64,000 bases of DNA from an uncultured Bacillaceae bacterium (lineage in GTDB: Bacteria > Bacillota > Bacilli > Bacillales > Bacillaceae_L), in the NCBI GenBank assembly GCA_947497585.1, contig CANMHG010000010.1:62001-126000 (forward strand), given 5' to 3'. The position numbers and the translations under genes were made by a program. The notes under the pieces were generated by a model that saw nothing but the letters and a program-made list of their open reading frames with translations, had not been told where the DNA came from and ran no database searches. The first letter of the stretch is position 1, and each line of letters starts with the position of its first letter. Below are positions 42,792 to 51,703 of the stretch, piece by piece.

Positions 42792-43736
42792 TTATACAGC
42801 TACATCAGCTTTAATATGCGGATGTGGGTCATATCCTTTTATTTCAAAATCGTCCATTTCATATTCGAAGATAGACTCTGGTTTTCGTTTGATAACAAGC
42901 TTTGGCAATTCGCGTGGCTCACGCGTCATTTGCAACTTCGCTTGTTCTATATGATTTAGATAAAGGTGAACATCCCCTCCGGTGAAAATCAGCTCCCCTA
43001 CTTCAAGACCGCACTGTTGAGCGACCATATGTGTTAATAATGCATAGCTTGCCATATTGAAGGGTAGGCCAAGGAAGGTATCGACCGATCTTTGTTGCCA
43101 CATGCAAGAAAGTTTTCCTTCAGCAACATAAAATTGAAATCCATAGTGACATGGAGGCAATTTCATATAATCCACTTCTCCAGGATTCCACGCCATGACC
43201 ATTAGGCGCCTTGAATTTGGGTTATTTTTAATTTGAGAGACCACCTGCTCGATTTGGTCAACAAGCTCTCCATTCTTTGTTTCCCATTTTCTCCACTGCG
43301 ATCCGTACACTGGACCTAAATCCCCATACACTTTTGAAAACTCATCATCTTCCAGGATACGTTGCTTAAATTTTCTCATTTCTTCTTGATAAAGTTTGTT
43401 AAACTCTTCATCTTCTTGACTACGGATTCCGAAGTTTGTCATATCTGGACCAGTATACTCGTCGCTTTCGATCCACTTTTTAAATGGCCACTCGTTCCAA
43501 ATATTATTGTTGTGCTCTAGTAGGTACTTTATATTCGTATCACCTCTCAGAAACCACAGTAGCTCGCTAGCAACTAATTTAAACGGAACTCGTTTCGTAG
43601 TAAGAAGAGGAAAACCCTTACTCAAATCAAAACGCAATTGACGACCGAATACAGAAAGCGTCCCCGTTCCTGTTCGATCTCCCTTTTCAACCCCATTTTT
43701 TAAAATATCATCCAATAAACCTAAATAGCTATCCAT
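42792..43736 (-). CDS. thyA: thymidylate synthase carried by the element (long form)
   Basis: 314 residues, complete. [13 protein letters not shown], the catalytic Cys in [11 protein letters not shown], and [15 protein letters not shown] are present. Compared with the split host enzyme (264 residues) it carries an insertion of about 50 residues after [10 protein letters not shown], as in the longer Staphylococcus and Lactobacillus type. It makes dTMP from dUMP. AGGAGG precedes the ATG, 19 bp after the small recombination gene, so it is the last gene of the recombinase operon. Divergence from the host gene indicates a separate origin. Confidence 0.96.
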   Translation of the reverse strand: MDSYLGLLDDILKNGVEKGDRTGTGTLSVFGRQLRFDLSKGFPLLTTKRVPFKLVASELLWFLRGDTNIKYLLEHNNNIWNEWPFKKWIESDEYTGPDMTNFGIRSQEDEEFNKLYQEEMRKFKQRILEDDEFSKVYGDLGPVYGSQWRKWETKNGELVDQIEQVVSQIKNNPNSRRLMVMAWNPGEVDYMKLPPCHYGFQFYVAEGKLSCMWQQRSVDTFLGLPFNMASYALLTHMVAQQCGLEVGELIFTGGDVHLYLNHIEQAKLQMTREPRELPKLVIKRKPESIFEYEMDDFEIKGYDPHPHIKADVAV

Positions 43737-43755
43737 ATTTATTTCCTCCTATTTC

Positions 43756-44328
43756 TTAGGTATCATCAATCTTCTCAAGAAGTTCGCGTATCTTTCGATC
43801 TCTAACAAAGATCTCGTTCTCTTTCATTTTTACCACACGTTGGATAGTTTTGTGTTCTTTTTCTAACAAAAGATATTTGTCCATCCATTTGGCGGTTTCG
43901 TTTCTCGCTTTAATGATATTAGTTTCTAATTCTAGTATTCTAGATTCAGTTACATCAACAACGTTAACCTGTTCTTGTTTATCAATTTCATTGTTGACTA
44001 ATTCAATTAAAAAATCAAACCTTTCTTTCGTCCATTCACCTCTTTTGGGGTGTCGAAGGGTGTTCCGATCACAATTAGATAGTTTTGCAACCCTTGTCCA
44101 TGTAACGATCCTTTTTGTTACTTTCTGACCTTTCTTCAAGAGTCCTTTGATTTCTTTTTCGATGGTGTGAAAAGCGGTGCGGATCTCAACATTTTTTCTC
44201 CACCAGTCTAGTTGATTTTGTTCATCGTATGGACGGTCTGAAGTCATTTTTAAGAGATCATGTTCTTCAACCCAGTCTATCTGATCTTTATTTTCACACG
44301 CTTTGACAATAACCTCAGGTATCCTCAT
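43756..44328 (-). CDS. GinD/TnpC-like coiled-coil accessory protein
   Basis: 190 residues. The N-terminal part is basic and Trp-rich (QLDWWRKNVEIRTAFHTIEK). A central DNA-binding-like segment follows (TWTRVAKLSNCDRNTLRHPKRGEW, resembling a helix-turn-helix). A long coiled coil (ESRILELETNIIKARNETA ... IRELLEKIDD) ends it. Its start overlaps the third recombinase by 4 nt. In GInts and Tn554 a small non-catalytic protein at this place is needed for recombination, so that role is likely. Confidence 0.8.
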   Translation of the reverse strand: MRIPEVIVKACENKDQIDWVEEHDLLKMTSDRPYDEQNQLDWWRKNVEIRTAFHTIEKEIKGLLKKGQKVTKRIVTWTRVAKLSNCDRNTLRHPKRGEWTKERFDFLIELVNNEIDKQEQVNVVDVTESRILELETNIIKARNETAKWMDKYLLLEKEHKTIQRVVKMKENEIFVRDRKIRELLEKIDDT

Positions 44329-46280
44329 GATAACTCCTCGACATTGACATTTAGGTATCGCAACACTATTCTGGCTTCCTCCATAAAAGCTTTATGTTCC
44401 TCTATTGCATGAGCAAATAAAGGATCCTCAACCATCTTTTTATTGTGTTGATAGACTGTAATCCAATGCGGAATCTTATTTTTAGGTATTAGAGAGTTAT
44501 GGCACCTAACTGGGTTACATTTTAGTTGCCCTATGCATGGAGGTTGTTCCTTTCTGCCATCTTCAAATTCGAGCTCTTTCTTTCCTCCGCAGTATCCTAA
44601 ACCAACATCTGCAAATGGAACTCCACTTAATTGCAAGTGCTCCATAATCTCTTCAAACGTCCAATCAGCAGCCATCATTCCCTGAAAGTAGTCCTTTCTC
44701 CTTTTCTTAAATCCTTCACTGTTCCCTCCAGCGATTGGGGAATTTGGATGATACATGTCTGTCAGTATTTCCTTTTTAACTTGTTGGATGGCTGTAGCAT
44801 TTTCAAACAAATCCTGTGCGATATTTCCATAACTTAATGTCACATTGTTTATAGATGAACTCATATGAACAATTTGACTATGAACATGTTTTAGATGATA
44901 AGAAATGTAAGGAATTCCGAGGTTAGCTCTAATTAGTTGCCTAGCCAATGTGTGCCGAAGTCGGTGCGTATTAAGACTGTATTTCTTTCCAATGAATCGT
45001 TTATCAGCATCAATTTCACTTAAGTAATTTCTCAGCAATTCACTGATTCCACTAATTGTAAGTTGAAGCTCTTTTTGACCGAGGTAAACCGAAAACAAGG
45101 GAGAAAGTAAAAACTTATTAAAAGTAACCCTTTGAAACTCTTCCAAAGTATTGATTGCATCTCTCACGATTGGGCAAGCAACCCATTCATCCTCCCCTTC
45201 CTTTTTTCTGATGTTTTCTCCTTTGGTTAATGTGCCTTTAACAACCCAGAGCCCACTCTTTATCTTCTTCAGACAACCACGTTCAAATGAGATTGATTCA
45301 CTGTACCTAACTCCTGTAAATTGACAAAGAAGATAAATCGCTGCACGATGTACTCTGGTTAAGACTTTTAAGAATTCTCCTACTGCTAATCCATATTCTT
45401 TTTTAAAAACATCCCTCTTTTTTCTAGATGCATCGCTATTTCTTTTTCCCTGTAAAAGTGAGTAATTTTTATCGATTGTTCGTATCTCCACATAATCATC
45501 AAACAGCGCTTGAAATTGATACTGAAGGGGCTTAAACAAAGGTTCAAGTTCAAAGGTCTCTTTCTTTTGAGAATGAGTCATCTTCCCCATACACGTTAAA
45601 AAGGAAATAACATCTTGGGTTGCTTGTTTTGATAGAAAAATAAATATTTCATCATCCAAAGGCTGGTCAGTATAGGAGTCTTTCTCAATTTTTAGTTCTT
45701 TCTTTCCAAATATAAGGTTATCAATATCATTGCTATTCCAAGAAACATTCTCATTAAGGTATTTTTGGACTGTTGGGTTGCAAAAATTTTTTAGCATTCG
45801 TTTAATAATAATAATATTTGGTTTTATCGTTTCCTTAATCGCTTGTTCTTGGATATCTTGAGGGGTAATACTCTCTAATGAACTGATAAGAGATATATGG
45901 TTTTTATCAATCACATCAAGGGCTTGATTTGCACATAGCTGTTGAAAGAATCTCATGATGATTTGTATCTTCGTTACTAAGGTGTTAGCCTTATTGGCTC
46001 TACCATTAGTTTTAAATATTTGGGGAGAAACAATCATAAAAAAACATATAATTTTCGTTGCTAGAATGATCGAATCTGGGACTGTTTCGGAATAGCTTTT
46101 CCATTCGATTCGTAGTTTTGAAGGGGTTACAGAATTCAATCTGGCTACCCCTTCTTCATAAAAGTCCCATATATCGTCACCAAAATTACTTTTTCGCGAG
46201 ACCTTTGTACTATGATTTATATCTGCATTTCCTTTGTATACATCTTCAATTTGTATTAACTCTTGTATCAATATAATCAC
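44325..46280 (-). CDS. tyrosine recombinase 3 (GinC-like)
   Basis: 651 residues. The catalytic domain is central to C-terminal. Arg I is in FTGVRYSESISFERG, the HxxR box in NTHRLRHTLARQL, a further His in SYHLKHVHSQIV, and the nucleophile Tyr in NVTLSYGNI. After it lies a Cys-rich segment (GYCGGKKELEF, PPCIGQLKCNPVRCHN) that could bind zinc. All five catalytic positions appear present. It follows recombinase 2 with 7 bp between. Confidence 0.88.
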   Translation of the reverse strand: MIILIQELIQIEDVYKGNADINHSTKVSRKSNFGDDIWDFYEEGVARLNSVTPSKLRIEWKSYSETVPDSIILATKIICFFMIVSPQIFKTNGRANKANTLVTKIQIIMRFFQQLCANQALDVIDKNHISLISSLESITPQDIQEQAIKETIKPNIIIIKRMLKNFCNPTVQKYLNENVSWNSNDIDNLIFGKKELKIEKDSYTDQPLDDEIFIFLSKQATQDVISFLTCMGKMTHSQKKETFELEPLFKPLQYQFQALFDDYVEIRTIDKNYSLLQGKRNSDASRKKRDVFKKEYGLAVGEFLKVLTRVHRAAIYLLCQFTGVRYSESISFERGCLKKIKSGLWVVKGTLTKGENIRKKEGEDEWVACPIVRDAINTLEEFQRVTFNKFLLSPLFSVYLGQKELQLTISGISELLRNYLSEIDADKRFIGKKYSLNTHRLRHTLARQLIRANLGIPYISYHLKHVHSQIVHMSSSINNVTLSYGNIAQDLFENATAIQQVKKEILTDMYHPNSPIAGGNSEGFKKRRKDYFQGMMAADWTFEEIMEHLQLSGVPFADVGLGYCGGKKELEFEDGRKEQPPCIGQLKCNPVRCHNSLIPKNKIPHWITVYQHNKKMVEDPLFAHAIEEHKAFMEEARIVLRYLNVNVEELS

Positions 46281-46287
46281 TCCACAT

Positions 46288-48138
46288 CTAAATCACCGGC
46301 TTATAGATTACAGGATCAATAACCACATCATCCATGGCTTCTGCAGCTTCAAATGCCAGCTTTATATCACTCTCACTAAACTCACTTATTTCAGGATCAA
46401 AGAGGGATTCAATCACGTCTAGGGATTGCTTATAAAGATATTCATTTGGTAACTCTGCATTTTTCGTATTCATGGCCATCTCTACCTGCTTCTTATAAAC
46501 AACCAATAGGGGAAGATGTTTCTTAAATAAGATCACATTGGGACAAGTTAAGCACATGTTATACCGCGTGCACGCTTGTCCTTTTTGATAACTTTTTAAC
46601 CTACTTACCTCTTCGGGTGGATTATAAGGATTTTTGCAATCACATAGTATCCCTTTATAGATCACGTTTTTTTGTTCTACGTTTTCTCCTGCATACGACG
46701 GTTCCTCTTCCTTTGCCCATGCTATATTTTCATGGATCCTAGTTAAAGCGGCGTTTGTCTCCTGTTTTGCTTTTAAATTGAGATTGTTTCTTGAAAGATA
46801 GTTCAAAGTGGTTGTGATGTTTGCATGACCTGCTTCATGTTGAATTTCAAAGAAATCAAACCCCAATTCAACAAGTCGTGTTATTCGTGTTGGACGAAAC
46901 CTCGCTAAATTAAAAACTAAGGGTTTTTCTTCGTCGTCTCTCAAATTGTATTTTTCGACCATTTTAGCGCACCAAATAGAAGAACCTGAAACATTAATAA
47001 CACCAATCTCCCCAAACTTTCTCGGTGAATCTGATTCGTAAAGAAACAATTTGTGTTTGACCTTTTCTGGCGCTTTCATCCGAATTGGTTCTGTTAACTG
47101 TTTGATCATACCAATCGTTTTCCGAATAATTTTCGCCTGATTTTCCCGATATTCTCTAATTGCATTATTCTTACCCGACAACGATAAATGCAACTCTTTC
47201 TCACCCTTACTTCTTCTTTTAAAATACTGAATATAAGGCACTCCTGATAAGGGGTGTGATTCTTGAAAACAATCCACATCTAAATTCCATAGGCTTTCAG
47301 GATTTAAACCAGTTTCAGAAACCAATTTCACGGCCAAAGGCATTAATATCTCCAGCGTCACAAGAGAAGCTACTCCCCACTTTTTGTAGATGCCATTTAA
47401 ACCTCCCAAATATTGAAATTTAGTTCCTGCATGTATAAAAAAACTTCTATGTTTTTCTTTATGTTGAGGTATTCCAGCCAAGGGTTGGCAGTTCATTTCA
47501 TTCTCAAAATACCACCTTAAATTGTCAATATTTTTCCACCCATCTTCTTTTGGAGCCAGTGAGCTCCTTGGTCGATTCTTTTTTGATTGTATTCGTGGAT
47601 CTTTCCCAACTCCTGTTTTTTGATACCCTTTCCTAGATAACAACAGATAGATATACTTTAATTCCTGTTGTAACATATTGGATATGCTATCGTACTCACG
47701 TTTTGTATAACTCTCCCTTACATTCGTCTCTCTTCCAGTTGTAGTGTGACTTACTTCCAAAAACTCCTCAGTTTTTGCTAACCCATGATAATAAGCATAC
47801 TTCAGAACTTGCCTAATAGCGGATAGATGCCCGGTAATTGTGTATGAAGTTCTATAATCACTTGACCCTCTCACATTCACTTCTGCTATATATTGATGAA
47901 GTTTTACAAAAGCAAACTCATCCCAATACTTTTTGACAAAAAAACAAGGATTTTCTTTTAGCCTATCGTCATAATTAGCGGTAGCTTCTAAAAACTTAAT
48001 ATAATAGTGATACGCACCAGAATAGTTTTGTTTGGTGGAGTATACGTATTTTGTGTCAGCAACAGCTTTAAATACAAATTCTAACTGCGCAAAAGGATTT
48101 TCTTTAGTCGGTTCAGGAAGTTGATTCTTTAGCTTCAC
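46288..48138 (-). CDS. tyrosine recombinase 2 (GinB/TnpB-like), Arg I replaced
   Basis: 616 residues, GTG start overlapping recombinase 1 by 4 nt. Box I reads SETGLNPESLWNLDVD, with Asn where the first catalytic Arg is expected. Box II is LARFRPTRITRL, and AGHANITTTLNYLSRN holds the His and Tyr. A C-terminal Cys-rich stretch (ILCDCKNPYNPP, ACTRYNMCLTCPN) resembles that of recombinase 3. Loss of Arg I suggests it acts in a complex with the other recombinases rather than alone. Confidence 0.86.
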   Translation of the reverse strand: MKLKNQLPEPTKENPFAQLEFVFKAVADTKYVYSTKQNYSGAYHYYIKFLEATANYDDRLKENPCFFVKKYWDEFAFVKLHQYIAEVNVRGSSDYRTSYTITGHLSAIRQVLKYAYYHGLAKTEEFLEVSHTTTGRETNVRESYTKREYDSISNMLQQELKYIYLLLSRKGYQKTGVGKDPRIQSKKNRPRSSLAPKEDGWKNIDNLRWYFENEMNCQPLAGIPQHKEKHRSFFIHAGTKFQYLGGLNGIYKKWGVASLVTLEILMPLAVKLVSETGLNPESLWNLDVDCFQESHPLSGVPYIQYFKRRSKGEKELHLSLSGKNNAIREYRENQAKIIRKTIGMIKQLTEPIRMKAPEKVKHKLFLYESDSPRKFGEIGVINVSGSSIWCAKMVEKYNLRDDEEKPLVFNLARFRPTRITRLVELGFDFFEIQHEAGHANITTTLNYLSRNNLNLKAKQETNAALTRIHENIAWAKEEEPSYAGENVEQKNVIYKGILCDCKNPYNPPEEVSRLKSYQKGQACTRYNMCLTCPNVILFKKHLPLLVVYKKQVEMAMNTKNAELPNEYLYKQSLDVIESLFDPEISEFSESDIKLAFEAAEAMDDVVIDPVIYKPVI

Positions 48139-49268
48139 AGTTTTTGTCTCCCCCTTTTTTCTATATGTAGTTTTTGTGGTTTATAGGTTTCGTCGAAAAT
48201 TCGTTGTGCTTCTTCAAATCTACATCGAATATCGTTCAACTGATTTACATGACGCATCCCTTCTATAACTGCAGGGGCTACAGAAGTATAGTTTTTTTGA
48301 GTGGTACTAATATCGCTGTGCCCAAGTGCTTCTTTTGCAATAACCATTAAGTTGGTAAAACTATTGTCCAATTCACTGCTTAAAAGGGACATAGCAAAGC
48401 CGTGTCTGAATTTATGAGCATGAATATTCATGTTTGCTCTTTTCTTTGCTTTATAAATCAGATCGCTAATGGAATGGTTAGTAAGGGGATATCCATGAAC
48501 ATTTAGAAATAATGGCATGTTGTTTCTATACCTCAGTTTTGATTTCAAATAGGTTTTACTATTTTTGTGCAACCTTTGTATTCGCTCAATCATCGGTCGT
48601 GTGATATAGGTATTTCGTTCTTTGATTTGACCACCGCGCCCTTTACTTCCTTTAATGGTTATCATGAAGTAGTTCTGTTCTAAAGGGTATGTCAACAAGT
48701 CTGGTAAATCACTGTAAGACATTCGACCAACCTCAGAAATTCTTAACCCTGTATCAAACATAAAATGGATGAGACAGCGCTGATTCTCGTCATGAAAAAA
48801 GTGTAGAAAGTTTATTACTTCATCAACAGTCACGTATTTTGGTATTTTTTTAGCAGGCGGTGGGCTTTTATACCGCCCGTCTATGTATCCAGAATTATCT
48901 CTAGCCCTTCCTGCTTCATCTGTCGTTAGCCACTCCATAAACGCTTTAATAATGGCATCCCTATTTCGAATGGTTGCATACTCTAGAGCATCTAAACTTA
49001 ACTTCTTTAAATATCGATCAATACTGTCTCCTTCAATCGCTCTAAGAGTATCATCGACGGTTTGATTCGGAAATTTCTTACCGAGATAATCACAAAAATA
49101 TTTAAGCACCTTGGCATATTGGTAAACAGATTGGCTGCTTAGCCTAGCCTTTTTGGAACACTCATAGATATAGTTTGTCGGAAATTCGATCACTCTTTCA
49201 TGTTTATCAATAAACACGTATCGTAACGTATCAATATCCTTGTCTGTTGGCTTAAATAAATGGACCAT
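48135..49268 (-). CDS. tyrosine recombinase 1 (GinA/TnpA-like)
   Basis: 377 residues, the compact, complete integrase of the trio. N-terminal SAM-like core-binding domain (about 30-130), then FDTGLRISEVGRMSY (Arg I), HAHKFRHGFAMSLL (HxxR), EALGHSDISTTQKNY (His and Tyr). ATG 49268 behind GAAGGTG. It is closest in size to Tn554 TnpA. With genes 2 and 3 and the coiled-coil protein it forms the recombination module. Confidence 0.92.
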   Translation of the reverse strand: MVHLFKPTDKDIDTLRYVFIDKHERVIEFPTNYIYECSKKARLSSQSVYQYAKVLKYFCDYLGKKFPNQTVDDTLRAIEGDSIDRYLKKLSLDALEYATIRNRDAIIKAFMEWLTTDEAGRARDNSGYIDGRYKSPPPAKKIPKYVTVDEVINFLHFFHDENQRCLIHFMFDTGLRISEVGRMSYSDLPDLLTYPLEQNYFMITIKGSKGRGGQIKERNTYITRPMIERIQRLHKNSKTYLKSKLRYRNNMPLFLNVHGYPLTNHSISDLIYKAKKRANMNIHAHKFRHGFAMSLLSSELDNSFTNLMVIAKEALGHSDISTTQKNYTSVAPAVIEGMRHVNQLNDIRCRFEEAQRIFDETYKPQKLHIEKRGRQKL

Positions 49269-49305
49269 ACAATCACCTTCAATTTTAATACCCCGAATTA
49301 CTAAA

Positions 49306-49497
49306 CTACTTTTTCGGCATGATTAATTCTGTAAAAATAAACATATTTTTGTCCTCATAATTCGCGACTAGGCTGGTTAAAGCCATTAGCGATAATTGAT
49401 TAACTGAATACCCTGTTTCATCAGCCATCCTTTTAATGTCTTCTTTTAATTTTGGCGGAAGATAAATCCCGATTCTTTCAGTGTTTTTTGTACTCAC
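49306..49497 (-). CDS. ribbon-helix-helix protein, likely operon regulator
   Basis: 63 residues from GTG 49497, with AGGAG upstream; the longer frame to 49614 begins upstream of the predicted start of transcription. IGIYLPPKLKEDIKRMADETG followed by YSVNQLSLMALTSLV is a CopG/Arc-type ribbon-helix-helix. It is the first gene of the recombinase operon and could bind the inverted repeat at 49578-49593 to control it (inference). Confidence 0.78.
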   Translation of the reverse strand: MSTKNTERIGIYLPPKLKEDIKRMADETGYSVNQLSLMALTSLVANYEDKNMFIFTELIMPKK

Positions 49498-49577
49498 GTT
49501 ACGTTCACACTCCTGTGGTGTTATAGTATTGTTACTTGTCTCTGTGATGGCACCATTGATATGAAAACACCAAAAAC

Positions 49578-49629
49578 AAGAACACAAGTTCTTATTTTGA
49601 ATAATATCGAACATCTGTTCCTAATTCAA
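49578..49629 (-). promoter_or_regulatory. recombinase-operon promoter and operator candidate
   Basis: On the minus strand TTGAAT (49624-49629), 17 nt, TATTAT (49601-49606). An inverted repeat AAGAAC-acaa-GTTCTT (49578-49593) overlaps the expected start of transcription, a good place for a repressor. Confidence 0.6.
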
Positions 49630-49693
49630 ATGAAAAAATTTCCTGTTATTTTCCTCACACTTCTTTAACAACTTATAACCACATAGTTACAAT

Positions 49694-49742
49694 TAACCAC
49701 GGTTAAATAAAAATAAACAGGCCATTAATGGACCTGCCTGTG
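49694..49742 (-). terminator. terminator of the 385-residue gene
   Basis: On the minus strand CAGGTCCATT...AATGGCCTG then TTTATTTTTATTT. A second inverted repeat TTAACC-n2-GGTTAA (49693-49706) follows. Confidence 0.65.
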
Positions 49743-49747
49743 GATAT

Positions 49748-50905
49748 CTATTTAGTAAGGTTGTGTATGGTTTCCCTTAGTTCATCTAGTGAATTTTCGT
49801 TTTTGTTAATGGTTCTGATTAGATAGGCAAAGAATTCCTCTAATAGATGCCTCATTTCTTTGTATCGACGTGACTCTATACTTTTTGGGTGTAAAAGCTG
49901 ATGCAGTATATTGTGCATTCTTTCATCAAAAGAGTCTCCTGTACTTAAAATTTCATAAATTGGTAATCCCATATCTTGAAATAAGAATAAATCTTCTTTT
50001 TTATAGTTGTAAGTAGAAGCAAGTTTCGTTGGTTGCTCAATACTTTGCCAATTCCACCTCTCCATAAATTCCTCGATAAACTCTTTTTTCGTTTCATAAT
50101 TCTTATCAATAACCTTTTGTAAGTTCCTTTTAAACCGATCTCTGTATGCAAAGAACACTTCTTTATCACGAGGATTTCGGTTGCTAACAGGCAAATGTTC
50201 TCTCTGCATCGCAGACTGAACTCCAAAAGAATATCTAATGTCTAATAGGTTTCCAAATAATTTTCTGTCCATTTTTTCATTGTTCTTATACCATTTTGAA
50301 ACCTGAAAATGATAAGTCACAACATGCTTCGTCACCTTGTCTAATGCCTTTTCTTTTAACTCATCTCTTAGAGCTTGCCGTATAATATCATTCACTGGAT
50401 GTTGCGCGTATAACAAGTAAAATTCAATTGCTGAATACAACGCTATTTCAGTCTCCTCTAAAGAAAGAGAGTATTCCGTATAGTCCACAAGCATCAGTAG
50501 ATAAATTCTCTTTTTATCCATAAACGATAGGTGCTTATACTGTTCTTCGCTCTTACTACCTTTCGATTCATCTAGGGGTGATTTTTTCAATTCAGAAGTA
50601 TATTTCAATATCAATTGATATTTCTTTAGTACCGGTATTGAGTCCACAGCGTCATCTTGTTGAAATGTAATGAATTCATTTATATCAGGATGTTGTTCAT
50701 GTGATAAAAACGATGTTTCCTCTTGGATACGCCTAATGACACTCAATGCACCAAACCTAATATTCCTTTTATGAAAAATTAAATACCTTAGTTTCAGCAT
50801 ACTTGGTGTATCTATATATTTTTTTTGGTATACCTCATTGTAGATCGTGAGTTTTTGATCTATTGACATGGAACTGTACATATTCTCTAAGCTATCTACA
50901 TTCAT
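49748..50905 (-). CDS. 385-residue soluble protein of unknown function
   Basis: ATG 50905 behind AGGGAGAG. Largely helical and charged, with many aromatic residues, no membrane helix and no recognisable catalytic motif. It has its own terminator and stands apart from the recombinase operon, on the same strand. It is cargo of the element; a defence or regulatory role cannot be judged from sequence. Confidence 0.7.
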   Translation of the reverse strand: MNVDSLENMYSSMSIDQKLTIYNEVYQKKYIDTPSMLKLRYLIFHKRNIRFGALSVIRRIQEETSFLSHEQHPDINEFITFQQDDAVDSIPVLKKYQLILKYTSELKKSPLDESKGSKSEEQYKHLSFMDKKRIYLLMLVDYTEYSLSLEETEIALYSAIEFYLLYAQHPVNDIIRQALRDELKEKALDKVTKHVVTYHFQVSKWYKNNEKMDRKLFGNLLDIRYSFGVQSAMQREHLPVSNRNPRDKEVFFAYRDRFKRNLQKVIDKNYETKKEFIEEFMERWNWQSIEQPTKLASTYNYKKEDLFLFQDMGLPIYEILSTGDSFDERMHNILHQLLHPKSIESRRYKEMRHLLEEFFAYLIRTINKNENSLDELRETIHNLTK

Positions 50906-51053
50906 TTTTACTCTCCCTATAACTCTTTTTAACTTCAGAATAGACAGTTTTTACAATCTTTAAACAATTTAACTGTTATCTTAACACTAGAAGGTGTGAT
51001 TGAAACAGAACGTACATTCGTATTAATATAGTTATAGAAGGAGGTGTGAAAAA

Positions 51054-51674
51054 ATGAGTGAACGATTTCGTGTTATGTTTGTGTTTCGCTACCCAATTGA
51101 AGTTCAATTCCTTATTGTGGTTGGGGTTGATTATGACAACGGTTGTCTGTTTTCAATTTTACTACATAGCCCACATGATCGTATCCAACTCGACTACAAC
51201 ACTGAACACTATCCAAAAGACCTTATTGAGTTCCTAGAAGGTGAACAAGATTTTATCAATTCTGGGTTTTACGACATTCGTTCCTGGTCAATGAACCTTA
51301 TGGAAAAACAACTTAAAGAAAGGATGACGTTTCATATGAATACCTTTGATCGAGGGTTAAAAAAATGGGCCCCATTTAAATCACTACCAGAACAATGGAG
51401 CATGCTACGTCATCGAGACGAGCAAGACAAAAAGAAACAAAAGCCTCTCTTGGATGAATACCAGCTCGAAGAAATAAATCAATATATCCAAGAAAGTTTA
51501 GCTCATTCGACACCACTGTTGTTCAAAATTCATGAACAGGGCATGGATCAATGTATAGGTCCTGGTGTGGTTTCCAAAATCGACCCCTATACGAAAGTAA
51601 TGAATATCGAAGACCACCAAGGTCACTTATTTAAAGTGAAATTTGACACTCTAATTGGTGTCCAGACCGCATGA
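51054..51674 (+). CDS. YolD-domain protein with an extra N-terminal domain
   Basis: 206 residues, AAGGAGG site. The C-terminal 100 residues match the YolD pattern: WAPFKSLPEQWSMLRHRDE, LLDEYQLEEINQYIQES and DPYTKVMNIEDHQGH. YolD-like proteins usually accompany Y-family DNA polymerases on phages and plasmids. The N-terminal 100 residues (RVMFVFRYPIEVQFLIVVGVDYD) are not recognised. It is the first of three genes in a small operon on the right side of the element. No polymerase gene is present. Confidence 0.72.
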   Translation: MSERFRVMFVFRYPIEVQFLIVVGVDYDNGCLFSILLHSPHDRIQLDYNTEHYPKDLIEFLEGEQDFINSGFYDIRSWSMNLMEKQLKERMTFHMNTFDRGLKKWAPFKSLPEQWSMLRHRDEQDKKKQKPLLDEYQLEEINQYIQESLAHSTPLLFKIHEQGMDQCIGPGVVSKIDPYTKVMNIEDHQGHLFKVKFDTLIGVQTA

Positions 51675-51703
51675 ATAAATCTAATGCAAATGGGGAGAAA
51701 CGT

